From: Methanococcoides alaskense
GTDB taxonomy: Archaea > Halobacteriota > Methanosarcinia > Methanosarcinales > Methanosarcinaceae
Length of the DNA stretch: 64,000 nucleotides
Direction: 5' to 3'
Assembly: GCF_031454185.1 (NCBI RefSeq)
Contig: NZ_JAVDQI010000002.1
Location: 124,001-188,000, forward strand
The notes under the pieces: generated by a model
What the model saw: the letters and a program-made list of their open reading frames with translations, nothing else
What the model was told of the DNA's origin: nothing
Database searches by the model: none
Part shown: piece after piece, positions 51,176 through 59,359 of the stretch
Position numbering within the stretch: the first letter of the stretch is position 1
How the letters are laid out: the number at the start of each line of letters is the position of its first letter
Program-made: the position numbers and the translations under genes

Positions 51176-52366
51176 ATGATGTTGATCGGAGAAGCACTAA
51201 TCGGCGAGGCACCAGAGCTCGCACACGTTGATCTTATGATCGGGGATAAGGAGGGGCCGGTAGGGCAGGCATTTGCAACGGGAATGACCCAGCTTTCAGC
51301 AGGTCACACTCCAGTTCTTTCTGTCATCCGCCCGAACTTACCTACAAAGCCATCCACTCTTATCGTTCCAAAAGTGACCGTTAAGGGAATGGACCAGGCT
51401 TCACAGATATTCGGTCCTGCACAGGCTGCTGTTTCAAAGGCAGTTGCTGATGCAGTGGAAGAAGGACTGATCCCTAAGGAAAAAGCAGAAGACCTTGTCA
51501 TCATTGCAAGCGTTTTCATTCATCCGCAGGCAGTGGACTATAACCGTATCTACAGGTACAACTACGGAGCTACAAAATTGGCACTGAAACGCGCACTTGA
51601 CGGTTTCCCTGACATTGACACAGTTCTTCATGAGAAGGACAGAGCTGCACACGCTGTCATGGGATTCAAGATCTCCAAACTTTGGGATGCTCCATACTTG
51701 CAGGTTGCACTTGACAATCCAAACCTTCCTGTTATCCTAAATATCATCAAGCAGCTCCCAAAGAGCGACCACTTGATACTGGAAGCAGGTACACCTCTTA
51801 TCAAACGCTATGGTGTGGATGTCATTTCCAAAATACGTGAGGTCAGACCTGACGCGTTCATCGTTGCAGATCTTAAGACCCTCGACACAGGTAACCTTGA
51901 GGCACGTATGGTAGCTGATGCAACCGCTGATGCTATTGTAGTATCCGCTCTTGCACCTATCGCAACCCTCAATAAGGTCATTGAAGAGGCACACAAGACC
52001 GGTATCTATGCTGTCATGGACACATTGAACACTCCTGATCCGGTAGCTGTCCTTGAACAATTGGACGTACTTCCTGATATAGTTGAACTACACCGTGCAA
52101 TTGACATCGAGGGCACTGCTCACGCATGGGGCAGTATCGAAGGTATCAAGGCACTTGCAGTGAAGCGTTCTTCCAAGGTCCTTGTAGCAGTCGCTGGTGG
52201 TGTACGTGTTGACACTATCTCTGATGCACTTGGGGCAGGTGCTGATATCCTTGTCGTTGGCAGGGCTATCACCAATTCAAAGGATGTCAGGCAGGCAGCT
52301 GACCAGTTCATTGAAGGCTTGAACAAGCCTGAGATCGACCAGTTCAGAATAATGACCGATTTCTAA
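51176..52366 (+). CDS. fae-hps: Bifunctional formaldehyde-activating enzyme / 3-hexulose-6-phosphate synthase
   Basis: A 396-residue fusion. The N-terminal Fae domain (residues 1-160, GEALIGEAPELAHVDLMIG, then KEGPVGQAFATGMTQ) condenses formaldehyde with tetrahydromethanopterin. The C-terminal Hps domain (from about 165, LQVALDNPNLP, EAGTPLIKRYG, ADLKTLDTG) interconverts hexulose 6-phosphate with ribulose 5-phosphate plus formaldehyde. In methanogens the pair serves pentose synthesis, with released formaldehyde captured on tetrahydromethanopterin. TTG 51167 is in frame, but the TATA position and family start favour 51176. It precedes tpiA, with a terminator between. Confidence 0.96.
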   Translation: MMLIGEALIGEAPELAHVDLMIGDKEGPVGQAFATGMTQLSAGHTPVLSVIRPNLPTKPSTLIVPKVTVKGMDQASQIFGPAQAAVSKAVADAVEEGLIPKEKAEDLVIIASVFIHPQAVDYNRIYRYNYGATKLALKRALDGFPDIDTVLHEKDRAAHAVMGFKISKLWDAPYLQVALDNPNLPVILNIIKQLPKSDHLILEAGTPLIKRYGVDVISKIREVRPDAFIVADLKTLDTGNLEARMVADATADAIVVSALAPIATLNKVIEEAHKTGIYAVMDTLNTPDPVAVLEQLDVLPDIVELHRAIDIEGTAHAWGSIEGIKALAVKRSSKVLVAVAGGVRVDTISDALGAGADILVVGRAITNSKDVRQAADQFIEGLNKPEIDQFRIMTDF

Positions 52367-52367
52367 G

Positions 52368-52397
52368 CGTGCGATCTTTCGCACGTTCTTTTTTTTT
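52368..52397 (+). terminator. Terminator between fae-hps and tpiA
   Basis: CGTGCGA / TCGCACG with TCTT loop (52368-52385), then a long T-run ending before GGGGTGGT, the tpiA ribosome binding site. It would limit read-through into tpiA. Confidence 0.8.
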
Positions 52398-52409
52398 AGG
52401 GGTGGTAGT

Positions 52410-53075
52410 TTGAAACCTTTGATAGTATTGAACCTAAAGACATATCTCGAAGGTACCGGAGAAGGTGCCGTAAGGATAGCTCGTGCCTGTAAAGAGGTTG
52501 GTGAAGAAAGCGGGATCGAGATCGCTATCGCACCTCAGTTCTGTGATATTTACAGGGTTGCATCCCAGGTAGATGTTCCTGTATATTCCCAGCATCTCGA
52601 TGGTGTCGGAGCAGGCAGTTTTACCGGACATGCTTTTGCAAAATGCATAAAGGATGCCGGAGCTGTGGGTACGCTCATCAATCACTCGGAGTGCAGACTG
52701 AAACTTGCTGACATCGAAGCTTCTGTGACAGCAGCAAAAGGCGAAGGTCTTCGCACGATAATCTGTACTAACAATATTGCAACAACAGCAGCAGCAGCGG
52801 CATTAGGTCCTGACTATGTTGCAGTTGAGCCTCCAGAACTTATAGGCTCTGGAATTCCTGTTTCAAAGGCAGACCCAGAGGTTGTAACAGGTTCTGTGGC
52901 AGCAGTTGAGAGGATCGATACAGCAGTGAAGGTGCTTTGTGGTGCAGGTATCTCCAAAGGAGAGGACCTTAAAGCTGCAATAGAACTTGGTTCAGTTGGT
53001 GTGCTTCTCGCATCAGGCATCGTAAAGGCCAAAGATCCAAAAGCTGCGCTTGAAGATCTTGTCAGTCTTATCTGA
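52410..53075 (+). CDS. tpiA: Triosephosphate isomerase, archaeal type
   Basis: Interconverts dihydroxyacetone phosphate and glyceraldehyde 3-phosphate. The 221-residue length is the short archaeal form. Catalytic lysine is in LNLKTYLEG (residues 5-13), histidine in LINHSECRL near 91, glutamate in YVAVEPPELIG near 140, and the phosphate loop LCGAGISKGED near 180. The start is TTG 52410 behind GGGGTGGT. A GATGCC-GTAA-GGCATC hairpin follows at 53088-53103, without a strong T-run. Confidence 0.95.
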   Translation: MKPLIVLNLKTYLEGTGEGAVRIARACKEVGEESGIEIAIAPQFCDIYRVASQVDVPVYSQHLDGVGAGSFTGHAFAKCIKDAGAVGTLINHSECRLKLADIEASVTAAKGEGLRTIICTNNIATTAAAAALGPDYVAVEPPELIGSGIPVSKADPEVVTGSVAAVERIDTAVKVLCGAGISKGEDLKAAIELGSVGVLLASGIVKAKDPKAALEDLVSLI

Positions 53076-53131
53076 AAAAGAATTTGTGATGCCGTAAGGC
53101 ATCAATATACTATTTGATCATATTTACTTTA

Positions 53132-53182
53132 TTTTAACTCACCAGGTGGGAAGTCTCCTTGCGTAAGCGTGGAGTAGTTCAC
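53132..53182. mobile_element. Miniature relative of the tnpB element ends
   Basis: About 50 bases resembling the two ends of the element at 48.7 kb joined together: ATTTTAAC followed after 9 bases by GGGAAG, then CTCC-TTGCGTAAGCGT-GGAG as a hairpin with GTAA loop, then GTAGTTCAC. The large element has ATTTTAAC, 8 bases, GGGAAG at its left and GGAGTAGTTCAC at its right. No coding sequence. Probably a deletion derivative or a stand-alone miniature element. Confidence 0.6.
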
Positions 53183-53496
53183 AGGAAATACACTGCGATT
53201 GCCAACAATAGTGTGGAGAATCCCACTTTTATTCCCATTGTGAGTTCCATATGGAGATTGCGGGCAACCATATTGGATATCCCTATAGGCGGTGGTGATA
53301 TCAGCAGTGCTGCACCGAACAGGCAAAATCCTGGAATGTAGTTATTTTCTACAATGATAAGATAAAGTCCCTGTATTCCCAGGTATATCCCAAAGACGGA
53401 AATGAAGAACAATCCCATCTTGTAGAATCGGAGATACTTCTCGATGCCTCCGGGAAGCACATTGGCAGCTTTAAGCCCTTTGTTATTAGTTTTCAA
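53179..53496 (-). CDS. Small membrane protein, 3' end at a mobile-element boundary
   Basis: A 105-residue protein with two or three spans (about 27-50, 58-75, 85-104) and a soluble N-terminus (starts with TTG 53496 behind GGTGAT). The final residues are IAVYFL, and the stop codon TGA is formed by bases 53179-53181 inside the GTTCAC end of the miniature element. The original C-terminus may therefore have been longer or slightly different. It is downstream of nothing on its own strand; the tyrA operon lies 70 bases upstream and reads away in the same direction. Function unknown. Confidence 0.65.
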   Translation of the reverse strand: MKTNNKGLKAANVLPGGIEKYLRFYKMGLFFISVFGIYLGIQGLYLIIVENNYIPGFCLFGAALLISPPPIGISNMVARNLHMELTMGIKVGFSTLLLAIAVYFL

Positions 53497-53566
53497 AAAA
53501 TCACCGTAGGTATTGTTCTATTTATGTGGCTATTTGTTCTGTCCTCATAGCATATATAAGAGAGGT

Positions 53567-54880
53567 TCATCCGCGTATCTCGCAACCAAGTCCGCAGAGG
53601 AGTTTTTCAACATCGACCTGCATCTTTGTTGCGTTGCTCTCTTCAAGTATGGTAATACGGAACGTAACACTTAGTCTGTTATCGGAAAGGCCTGAATAGG
53701 TATCAATTACCTCGGTCGAGGCTATCCTTTCATCATTATCGATGACCTTCTCAAATACTGATGCATCAGCTCCTGCAGGTATCAATACCGAAATATCCCT
53801 TTTCGGATGGGGGAGATTTTCCACTTTCCAATCCTTAAGTTCCTTCTCGGTGTACAACCTGACATTCTCTGTCTTCAGGTAGATATCCTTTCCGCCCTTG
53901 GAGATTATCACTGCTCTTGGTGTCACTTTCTTGATCGTCCCCACATGTGTGACGCCAGAGTAGTTATGGTAAAGGCCTCTTTCGACTCCCACAGATGCGA
54001 TCATCTCCTCGAATTCGGATATTTTCGCATTGATGAGCTTGTCCGATCGGTGAAGTGCGGATGGTGTGTCCTTAAAATGAGCAGCAGCCTCTGTCATCTT
54101 GTTGCAGAATGCTTCAATGTCCTGTTCCCTGACTATCTCAGAGAGGATGTTACATTCACTTATGAATGTCTCATGGACCTTTAGCACCTGTTCGTTCTGC
54201 ATCTGTATGTGGGCGTACAGGTAAGGATTCTGTCCAAGTATCCTGCCAACGAAATCGACCATTATCTCATAGACAGGGCTCATGAAACGCCGTGACATGC
54301 TAACATCAAAATCAAGGCTTTTGAACGTGTTCCCTATTGTTATGTATGCAAAATGGGTCAGACCCTGAACAACAGAGACGAACTTATCGTGTTCTTCAGG
54401 CTTGATGATCTCTATATGCGCACCATTTTCCTCGAAGAGGTTTCGCATTATGGGGAACCATTTCTCAGATCGCCCTTTCGTAGGGCTCATTATCACTATC
54501 TGTCCCTGTAATGTCGGAATGGATGGTCCGAACATGGGGTGTGTGCCGAGGATCTCAACGCCTTCGGGTGCTGTTTCTCTCATTGCCCTTACAGGTTCGG
54601 CCTTTATGGAGGTCAGGTCCATCAGCAAGCTTCCCGCTTTCATTTTCGGAGCGGTCTCCCTGATCACATCTGCAGTAATGTCTATTGGTACGGTGATGAT
54701 CACTACATCCGAGGTTCTTATTGCATCGTCAAGGTCTGATGCAAATTCAACTCCCATTTGTTTTGCTATCTCGGTCTTTCCGCTGCTGCCCCAGACCACA
54801 ACTTCGTAACCGTGATCGGTAAAGAACTTCGTGAACCACTTCCCCATCTCTCCTGTGCCGCCGATGATGAGCATTTTCAT
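53567..54880 (-). CDS. tyrA: Prephenate dehydrogenase with C-terminal extension
   Basis: NAD(P)-dependent oxidative decarboxylation of prephenate toward tyrosine. The N-terminal Rossmann loop GGTGEMGKWFTKFF (about residues 7-20) and LGTHPMFGPSIPTLQGQ are typical, and the helical dimerisation domain reaches about residue 285. A further 150 residues (from SGVTHVGTIKKVTPRAV) are not part of the minimal enzyme and look alpha/beta; residues 360-437 resemble a ligand-binding regulatory module. Last gene of the aromatic operon, its start overlapping the aroE stop by 4 bases. Confidence 0.93.
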   Translation of the reverse strand: MKMLIIGGTGEMGKWFTKFFTDHGYEVVVWGSSGKTEIAKQMGVEFASDLDDAIRTSDVVIITVPIDITADVIRETAPKMKAGSLLMDLTSIKAEPVRAMRETAPEGVEILGTHPMFGPSIPTLQGQIVIMSPTKGRSEKWFPIMRNLFEENGAHIEIIKPEEHDKFVSVVQGLTHFAYITIGNTFKSLDFDVSMSRRFMSPVYEIMVDFVGRILGQNPYLYAHIQMQNEQVLKVHETFISECNILSEIVREQDIEAFCNKMTEAAAHFKDTPSALHRSDKLINAKISEFEEMIASVGVERGLYHNYSGVTHVGTIKKVTPRAVIISKGGKDIYLKTENVRLYTEKELKDWKVENLPHPKRDISVLIPAGADASVFEKVIDNDERIASTEVIDTYSGLSDNRLSVTFRITILEESNATKMQVDVEKLLCGLGCEIRG

Positions 54881-55686
54881 ATGTCCAATGCCTCCATGAC
54901 AGTTCTCTTCATGATCTCTATGGGGGGTTCTCTTCCAGTCCAGATACGGAAAGCTTCAGCTCCCTGATATACGAGCATCATAATGCCTGTGATGGGTCTC
55001 GCACCTGCGGTCTCAGCTTCCTGCAAAAGTTTCGTCATAAGCGGATTGTAAACGATATCAAAAACTGCAAGGTCTGAATGCATCTGCTCCGCGCCCACAA
55101 GGGTTCCATTGGAATTACCCAGTCCTACGGTGGTGGTATTGATAAGAATATCAATCTCATCAAGGCCCTTGTCAACTATATCAAGGCCGTATCCCTTTGC
55201 ATCCCCCATCTCTGCAGCGAGCTGAATGGCACGTTCAGGGGTTCGGTTGGCAATGTTAACTCTTGCTCCTGCTTCTGCAAATGTGAATGCGATGGCTCTT
55301 GCAGCACCGCCTGCTCCGAGGATCAGGACATTTTTGTCCTTGATCTCGACACCTTCATCCTCGATCGTTCGTTTTGCACCAATTCCGTCAGTGTTGTAAC
55401 CTTTGATACCGTCCTTGAAGTCAATGGTGTTTATGGCACCTATCTTTGCGGCAAGGGGATCTGCATCAACGAATTTGAGGGCGGTCTCTTTGAGGGGTAC
55501 TGTGAGGTTCAATCCTCCGAATCCCATGGCCTTTGCACCCTGCAGTGCGTGTTCAAGGTCGTTCTTCTCAACTCTGAATGCATGGTAGGTGCAGTCCATG
55601 TCCAGGGCTTCGAATGCTGAATTGTGCATGATGGGTGATAGTGAATGTTCTATGGGATCCCCAAGGACTGCAAATACCTTCTTCAT
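54877..55686 (-). CDS. aroE: Shikimate dehydrogenase
   Basis: NADPH-dependent reduction of 3-dehydroshikimate. The 269-residue enzyme has GDPIEHSLSPIMHN at residues 9-22, NLTVPLKE near 61 with the catalytic Lys, NTDGIGA near 99 and the nucleotide loop LGAGGAARAI near 125. Start and stop overlap the neighbouring genes by 4 bases each, so translation is coupled along the aromatic operon. Confidence 0.96.
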   Translation of the reverse strand: MKKVFAVLGDPIEHSLSPIMHNSAFEALDMDCTYHAFRVEKNDLEHALQGAKAMGFGGLNLTVPLKETALKFVDADPLAAKIGAINTIDFKDGIKGYNTDGIGAKRTIEDEGVEIKDKNVLILGAGGAARAIAFTFAEAGARVNIANRTPERAIQLAAEMGDAKGYGLDIVDKGLDEIDILINTTTVGLGNSNGTLVGAEQMHSDLAVFDIVYNPLMTKLLQEAETAGARPITGIMMLVYQGAEAFRIWTGREPPIEIMKRTVMEALDI

Positions 55687-56390
55687 TCCACCATCTCCAT
55701 TGCTTTTTTCAGGTCTTCCACTTTCAATTGCCCTGGTGCCACTGCATCGGATACGCTTGCATAGGTAAGCTTTGAGCCATATAGGGGGGCAATGATGCGA
55801 GTGTGTTTTCCCATCTGTCCCATGGATATCGTGCAGACATCGTCTACTTCCAGTGTCACTTCCAGCAGGTCCAGTACATCCTGCATGCTCTCAGGCATCA
55901 CTGCAAGCTTTGCAATATCGGCACCTGCGTTGTGGGAGTGGTCAAGGATGCTCTTCAGTGTGGCTTTGTCAGGCGTCCTTTCAAAATCGTGCGAGGAGAT
56001 TATGACGGTCTTCTTTTCCTCTTTTGCTTTTTTGACTATCCTGTCCCTGAGCTGGTCATCTGTTTCAAGCTCGATATCCACGGCATCTGTAAGATGCATG
56101 ATATCTTCCAATAGGGCAATTCTGCTCTCTTCCGTGCCTTCCCAATTTCCGCCCTGGGTTTGTAACCTATTGGTTGCAATACACGGGAGGCTGGTCTTAT
56201 CTTTGACCGTTCTCAACAGGTCTGCAGCCTCTTTGGGGGTAGTTATCCCAAGCAGGTCGAACCTTATCTCAAGGATGTCTGCACCATGTTCGGCTGCGGT
56301 CCCGGACTGTTGTAAAGGTTCGTTGCTGATGGCAGCGACGATAGCTGCCCTTTCTTCCAGATCGAACTTCCCTATTTTCAGCATTCTCAT
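55683..56390 (-). CDS. aroD: 3-Dehydroquinate dehydratase, type I
   Basis: Schiff-base dehydratase forming 3-dehydroshikimate. The 235-residue protein shows EHGADILEIRFDLL near residue 38, VIISSHDFERTP near 140 with the catalytic His, AKLAVMP near 165 with the Schiff-base Lys, and SMGQMGKHTRI near 195. The start overlaps the DHQ synthase stop by 4 bases (ATGA), and its stop overlaps aroE likewise. Confidence 0.95.
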   Translation of the reverse strand: MRMLKIGKFDLEERAAIVAAISNEPLQQSGTAAEHGADILEIRFDLLGITTPKEAADLLRTVKDKTSLPCIATNRLQTQGGNWEGTEESRIALLEDIMHLTDAVDIELETDDQLRDRIVKKAKEEKKTVIISSHDFERTPDKATLKSILDHSHNAGADIAKLAVMPESMQDVLDLLEVTLEVDDVCTISMGQMGKHTRIIAPLYGSKLTYASVSDAVAPGQLKVEDLKKAMEMVE

Positions 56391-57541
56391 TTCTCGATTA
56401 TCGTTTCTTCGACCTTCATTCCGAAATGCCTTGCTCCGCCTTCATAGTAGACCATTACTTCATCTCCGGGTTTCAGGTCGGCTACAGAGATGGGTTCTCC
56501 GTTCATGCCCACCAGTTTGATGGTCTCGGCGTTCTGGAGGATGTTCTTTATGATCTCTCCATTCACTTCGGCTTCTACGAGCATGAGTGGCCGTCTTTCG
56601 ATCTTGACCCTGCCCACAATGCCGGTTCGCTGTTTTCCTTGTGAATTGATAATGGTGACCTCGTCACCGGAGCTGAGCTCGGAAAGATATCTGGTCCTGT
56701 CTCCCACTTTTACGTAGGCATGAACTGCTCCGGCATTGACACGGAACGGACGGGATGCAACGTAAGGGCTTTCTTCGGATTCTGAATGTACCAGGAACAT
56801 TCCGCTTGCCTGCGAACCCACAAGCATTCCTTCACCTTTGGTCATCATGTTGCAGGTATCCACACAGACGCGGTCTCCCATTCCCACAGCTTCGACCTTT
56901 GTGACCTTTCCGGGAACAAGCTTAAGGTCCTCAATGCCTGAACTTTCTGCCACTGCAACCGTGGCCTTGATGGCACTGGGGTCATCGGAGTCCAGCAGGA
57001 CACCTTCTGAGCCGTGTTCCATGGTCTCAAGGGCAAGTTTTGCTTCATTTTCGTCACGAACACCGGCAATGATCTTCACATTACTGTCCTGAAGTCCGGC
57101 AATGAGGTTCTCAAGGGGGATGACCTTCCAGTCAGTACCGACTATGATAAGGAAATCGCATTCTTTGCCTATCTCTGCGGCAAATTCTTCGTATTTCTTG
57201 TTCTGTATCACTACGTAGGCTCCGACGGTCAATCCTTTTTCTTTCAATCGGATCGCAGTGACCATGTCCAGGGAACCAATGGGGTCAGGTGATAATGGTT
57301 TTGTTCCGTCTCCTTCTCCGCCCTTTCCAACAACAACGATGTCAGCACCGGACTTGTCGTCATAGGTAAATGCAGCTACCTGTATGTCGCCAAGTTCCCT
57401 TACTTTTTCCACTTCGTCAGAGTTTACAAGCACACAATTGGCACCGGACTCAAGTCCTGTTGTTATTCTGTCCTTGTGAGCTTCCCAGTGGCCCTTGTCG
57501 GCCTTTATCCAAATTGTCTTATCCTTCATATTATACGCCAT
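56387..57541 (-). CDS. 3-Dehydroquinate synthase II, archaeal type
   Basis: NAD+-dependent enzyme of the alternative archaeal shikimate entry, converting 2-amino-3,7-dideoxy-D-threo-hept-6-ulosonate to 3-dehydroquinate. The 384-residue protein has no similarity to bacterial AroB; it begins KTIWIKADKGHWEAHKDRIT, includes EAVGMGDRVCVDTC near 210 and GMLVGSQASGMFLVH near 235, and ends in a beta-rich region with LKPGDEVMVYYEGGARHFG. It lies 9 bases after the ADTH synthase gene and overlaps aroD. Confidence 0.95.
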   Translation of the reverse strand: MAYNMKDKTIWIKADKGHWEAHKDRITTGLESGANCVLVNSDEVEKVRELGDIQVAAFTYDDKSGADIVVVGKGGEGDGTKPLSPDPIGSLDMVTAIRLKEKGLTVGAYVVIQNKKYEEFAAEIGKECDFLIIVGTDWKVIPLENLIAGLQDSNVKIIAGVRDENEAKLALETMEHGSEGVLLDSDDPSAIKATVAVAESSGIEDLKLVPGKVTKVEAVGMGDRVCVDTCNMMTKGEGMLVGSQASGMFLVHSESEESPYVASRPFRVNAGAVHAYVKVGDRTRYLSELSSGDEVTIINSQGKQRTGIVGRVKIERRPLMLVEAEVNGEIIKNILQNAETIKLVGMNGEPISVADLKPGDEVMVYYEGGARHFGMKVEETIIEK

Positions 57542-57550
57542 TGTAGTTTA

Positions 57551-58348
57551 TCATTTAAGTGTTTGTAGTGCCTCTTCGACACTTATCTTGTGGTGGACGA
57601 TCTGCGTGATAGCTCTTGTCATCTTTATGGGGTCAGGGTGCTGGAACACATTCCTGCCGATCGCAACTCCTCTTGCGCCTGCTTCCATGGCTCCGCTGAT
57701 CATTTCCAGGAATTCCTGGTCGGTCTCTGTTTTTGGTCCGCCTGCAATGACAACCGGTACGGGACAACCATCGACGACTTCTCTGAAACTGTCCACATCT
57801 CCGGTGTAGACCGTCTTGATTACATCGGAACCTAGCTCTGCACCTACTCTTGCTGCATGAGCTACCATCTGTGGGTCATGAGGATCTGTTATATTCTTTC
57901 CTCTGGGGTACATCATTGAGAGCAGAGGTATGCCCCATACGTCACATTGTTCTGCAACGGATCCGAGCTTCTTGAGCTGTTCTGCTTCTGTTTCTGATCC
58001 GATGTTCACATGGATGGAAACTGCATCAGCGCCCATTTTCATTGCTTCCTCTACCTTGCAGACGAGGACTTTGTCATTGGGGTCAGGTCCAAGGGATGTG
58101 GATGCACTCATGTGGACTATGAGACCTACATCGTGGCCGTATCCCCTGTGACCATGGTAGACCATTCCTTTTTGCATTAGGATGGCATTAGCTCCGCCTT
58201 CAGCTACTTTATTGATGGAATCTGCGATGTCTATCACTCCTCTGATAGGCCCATCGGACAAACCGTGGTCCATTGGGATGATGACCATGTTCCTGCTGTC
58301 TCTGTGCATAATTCTTTCAATTCGTATCCTTTTTCCTATCTCTGCCAT
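57551..58348 (-). CDS. 2-Amino-3,7-dideoxy-D-threo-hept-6-ulosonate synthase (class I aldolase family)
   Basis: Transaldolase-type enzyme that makes the first precursor of the archaeal shikimate route from a 6-deoxy-hexose phosphate and aspartate semialdehyde. The 265-residue TIM barrel shows NMVIIPMDHGLSDGPIRG near residue 22, DAVSIHVNIGSE near 108, the Schiff-base lysine in VIKTVYTGD near 182, and VIAGGPKTET near 206. It resembles archaeal fructose-bisphosphate aldolase, but the adjacent DHQ synthase II supports the aromatic role. GTG 58357 is in frame; ATG 58348 has GAGAGTG at suitable distance. First gene of the operon. Confidence 0.93.
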   Translation of the reverse strand: MAEIGKRIRIERIMHRDSRNMVIIPMDHGLSDGPIRGVIDIADSINKVAEGGANAILMQKGMVYHGHRGYGHDVGLIVHMSASTSLGPDPNDKVLVCKVEEAMKMGADAVSIHVNIGSETEAEQLKKLGSVAEQCDVWGIPLLSMMYPRGKNITDPHDPQMVAHAARVGAELGSDVIKTVYTGDVDSFREVVDGCPVPVVIAGGPKTETDQEFLEMISGAMEAGARGVAIGRNVFQHPDPIKMTRAITQIVHHKISVEEALQTLK

Positions 58349-58525
58349 ATATATCACTCTCTGTTATTTGGTTAATATCGGTATGTATCTTCGCCGTGTT
58401 ACTATGTGACATAGTAGCACGGATTAATATTTAAACTTTGTTATTTGTTTCCTTTTGAAATGTGGAATAGTCTTATATATAGATTCATCAATATTTCGAG
58501 TATCGACCTTACCGGTGTGATCATC

Positions 58526-59095
58526 ATGAAAGAGTTAAAGATCCTTGTTATCAACAACTATGGCCAGTTCTGTCACCTTATTCATCGTACGGTGCGTGAC
58601 CTTGATATGGATACGAAGATCGTGGATAACACCACTTCCGTAGAGGATATCCTTGATGAAGAGCCGGATGGCATCATTCTCAGTGGTGGTCCTTCCATGG
58701 AGCGTGTTGGGCTGTGTGAGGAATATGTGGAAAGCATCGACATTCCTATTCTTGGTATATGCCTCGGACACCAGCTTATAGCCCAGACATTTGGTGGGCA
58801 TACCAGTGCAGGGAAACTTGGTGGCTATGCAGCTATTGATGTTGAAGTGATCGAAGAGGATGATATACTAAAAGGACTTGGGCCCAGAACATCTGTATGG
58901 GCTTCACATGCTGATGAAGTTACAGTGCTTCCTGATGAGTTCATTCACCTTGCCCGTTCAGATGTTTGTGAGATCGAAGCGATGCGTCATGAGGAGAGGC
59001 CTATTTATGGAGTGCAGTGGCATCCTGAGGTTGCTCATACAGATAAGGGTGAGGAACTGTTTATGAACTTCTTTAAGGTTTGTGAAGACTATTGA
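58526..59095 (+). CDS. guaAA: GMP synthase, glutaminase subunit A
   Basis: Class I glutamine amidotransferase that supplies ammonia to the separate GMP synthetase subunit B, as in archaea where the two domains are split. The 189-residue protein has C79 in GICLGHQL and the His/Glu pair in WHPEV near residue 170. The open frame begins at 58445, but ATG 58526 with GGTGTGAT upstream gives the family start LKILVINNYGQF. It is divergent from the aromatic operon and monocistronic; subunit B is not in this window. Confidence 0.95.
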   Translation: MKELKILVINNYGQFCHLIHRTVRDLDMDTKIVDNTTSVEDILDEEPDGIILSGGPSMERVGLCEEYVESIDIPILGICLGHQLIAQTFGGHTSAGKLGGYAAIDVEVIEEDDILKGLGPRTSVWASHADEVTVLPDEFIHLARSDVCEIEAMRHEERPIYGVQWHPEVAHTDKGEELFMNFFKVCEDY

Positions 59096-59359
59096 TCTTA
59101 TTATTTGCAGGTTTGTGATATTTGGCTTTTATTGTTAAGTGCAAATATCTTAACCAACTTCTTTTTATGAACTTTTTTTTATTTAGTATCTTCATTTATG
59201 ATCCTTTGGCCCTTGCACAATAACTTTACATTACAACTTTTTCCGCATGCTGCAACATCATTATCATTATAACAACTTACTTACATTTTGGGGCAAGTTA
59301 ATATATTTGTTGTCATATACTTTAAACTACTATAATATTTACTAATTAGGTGGTATTCC

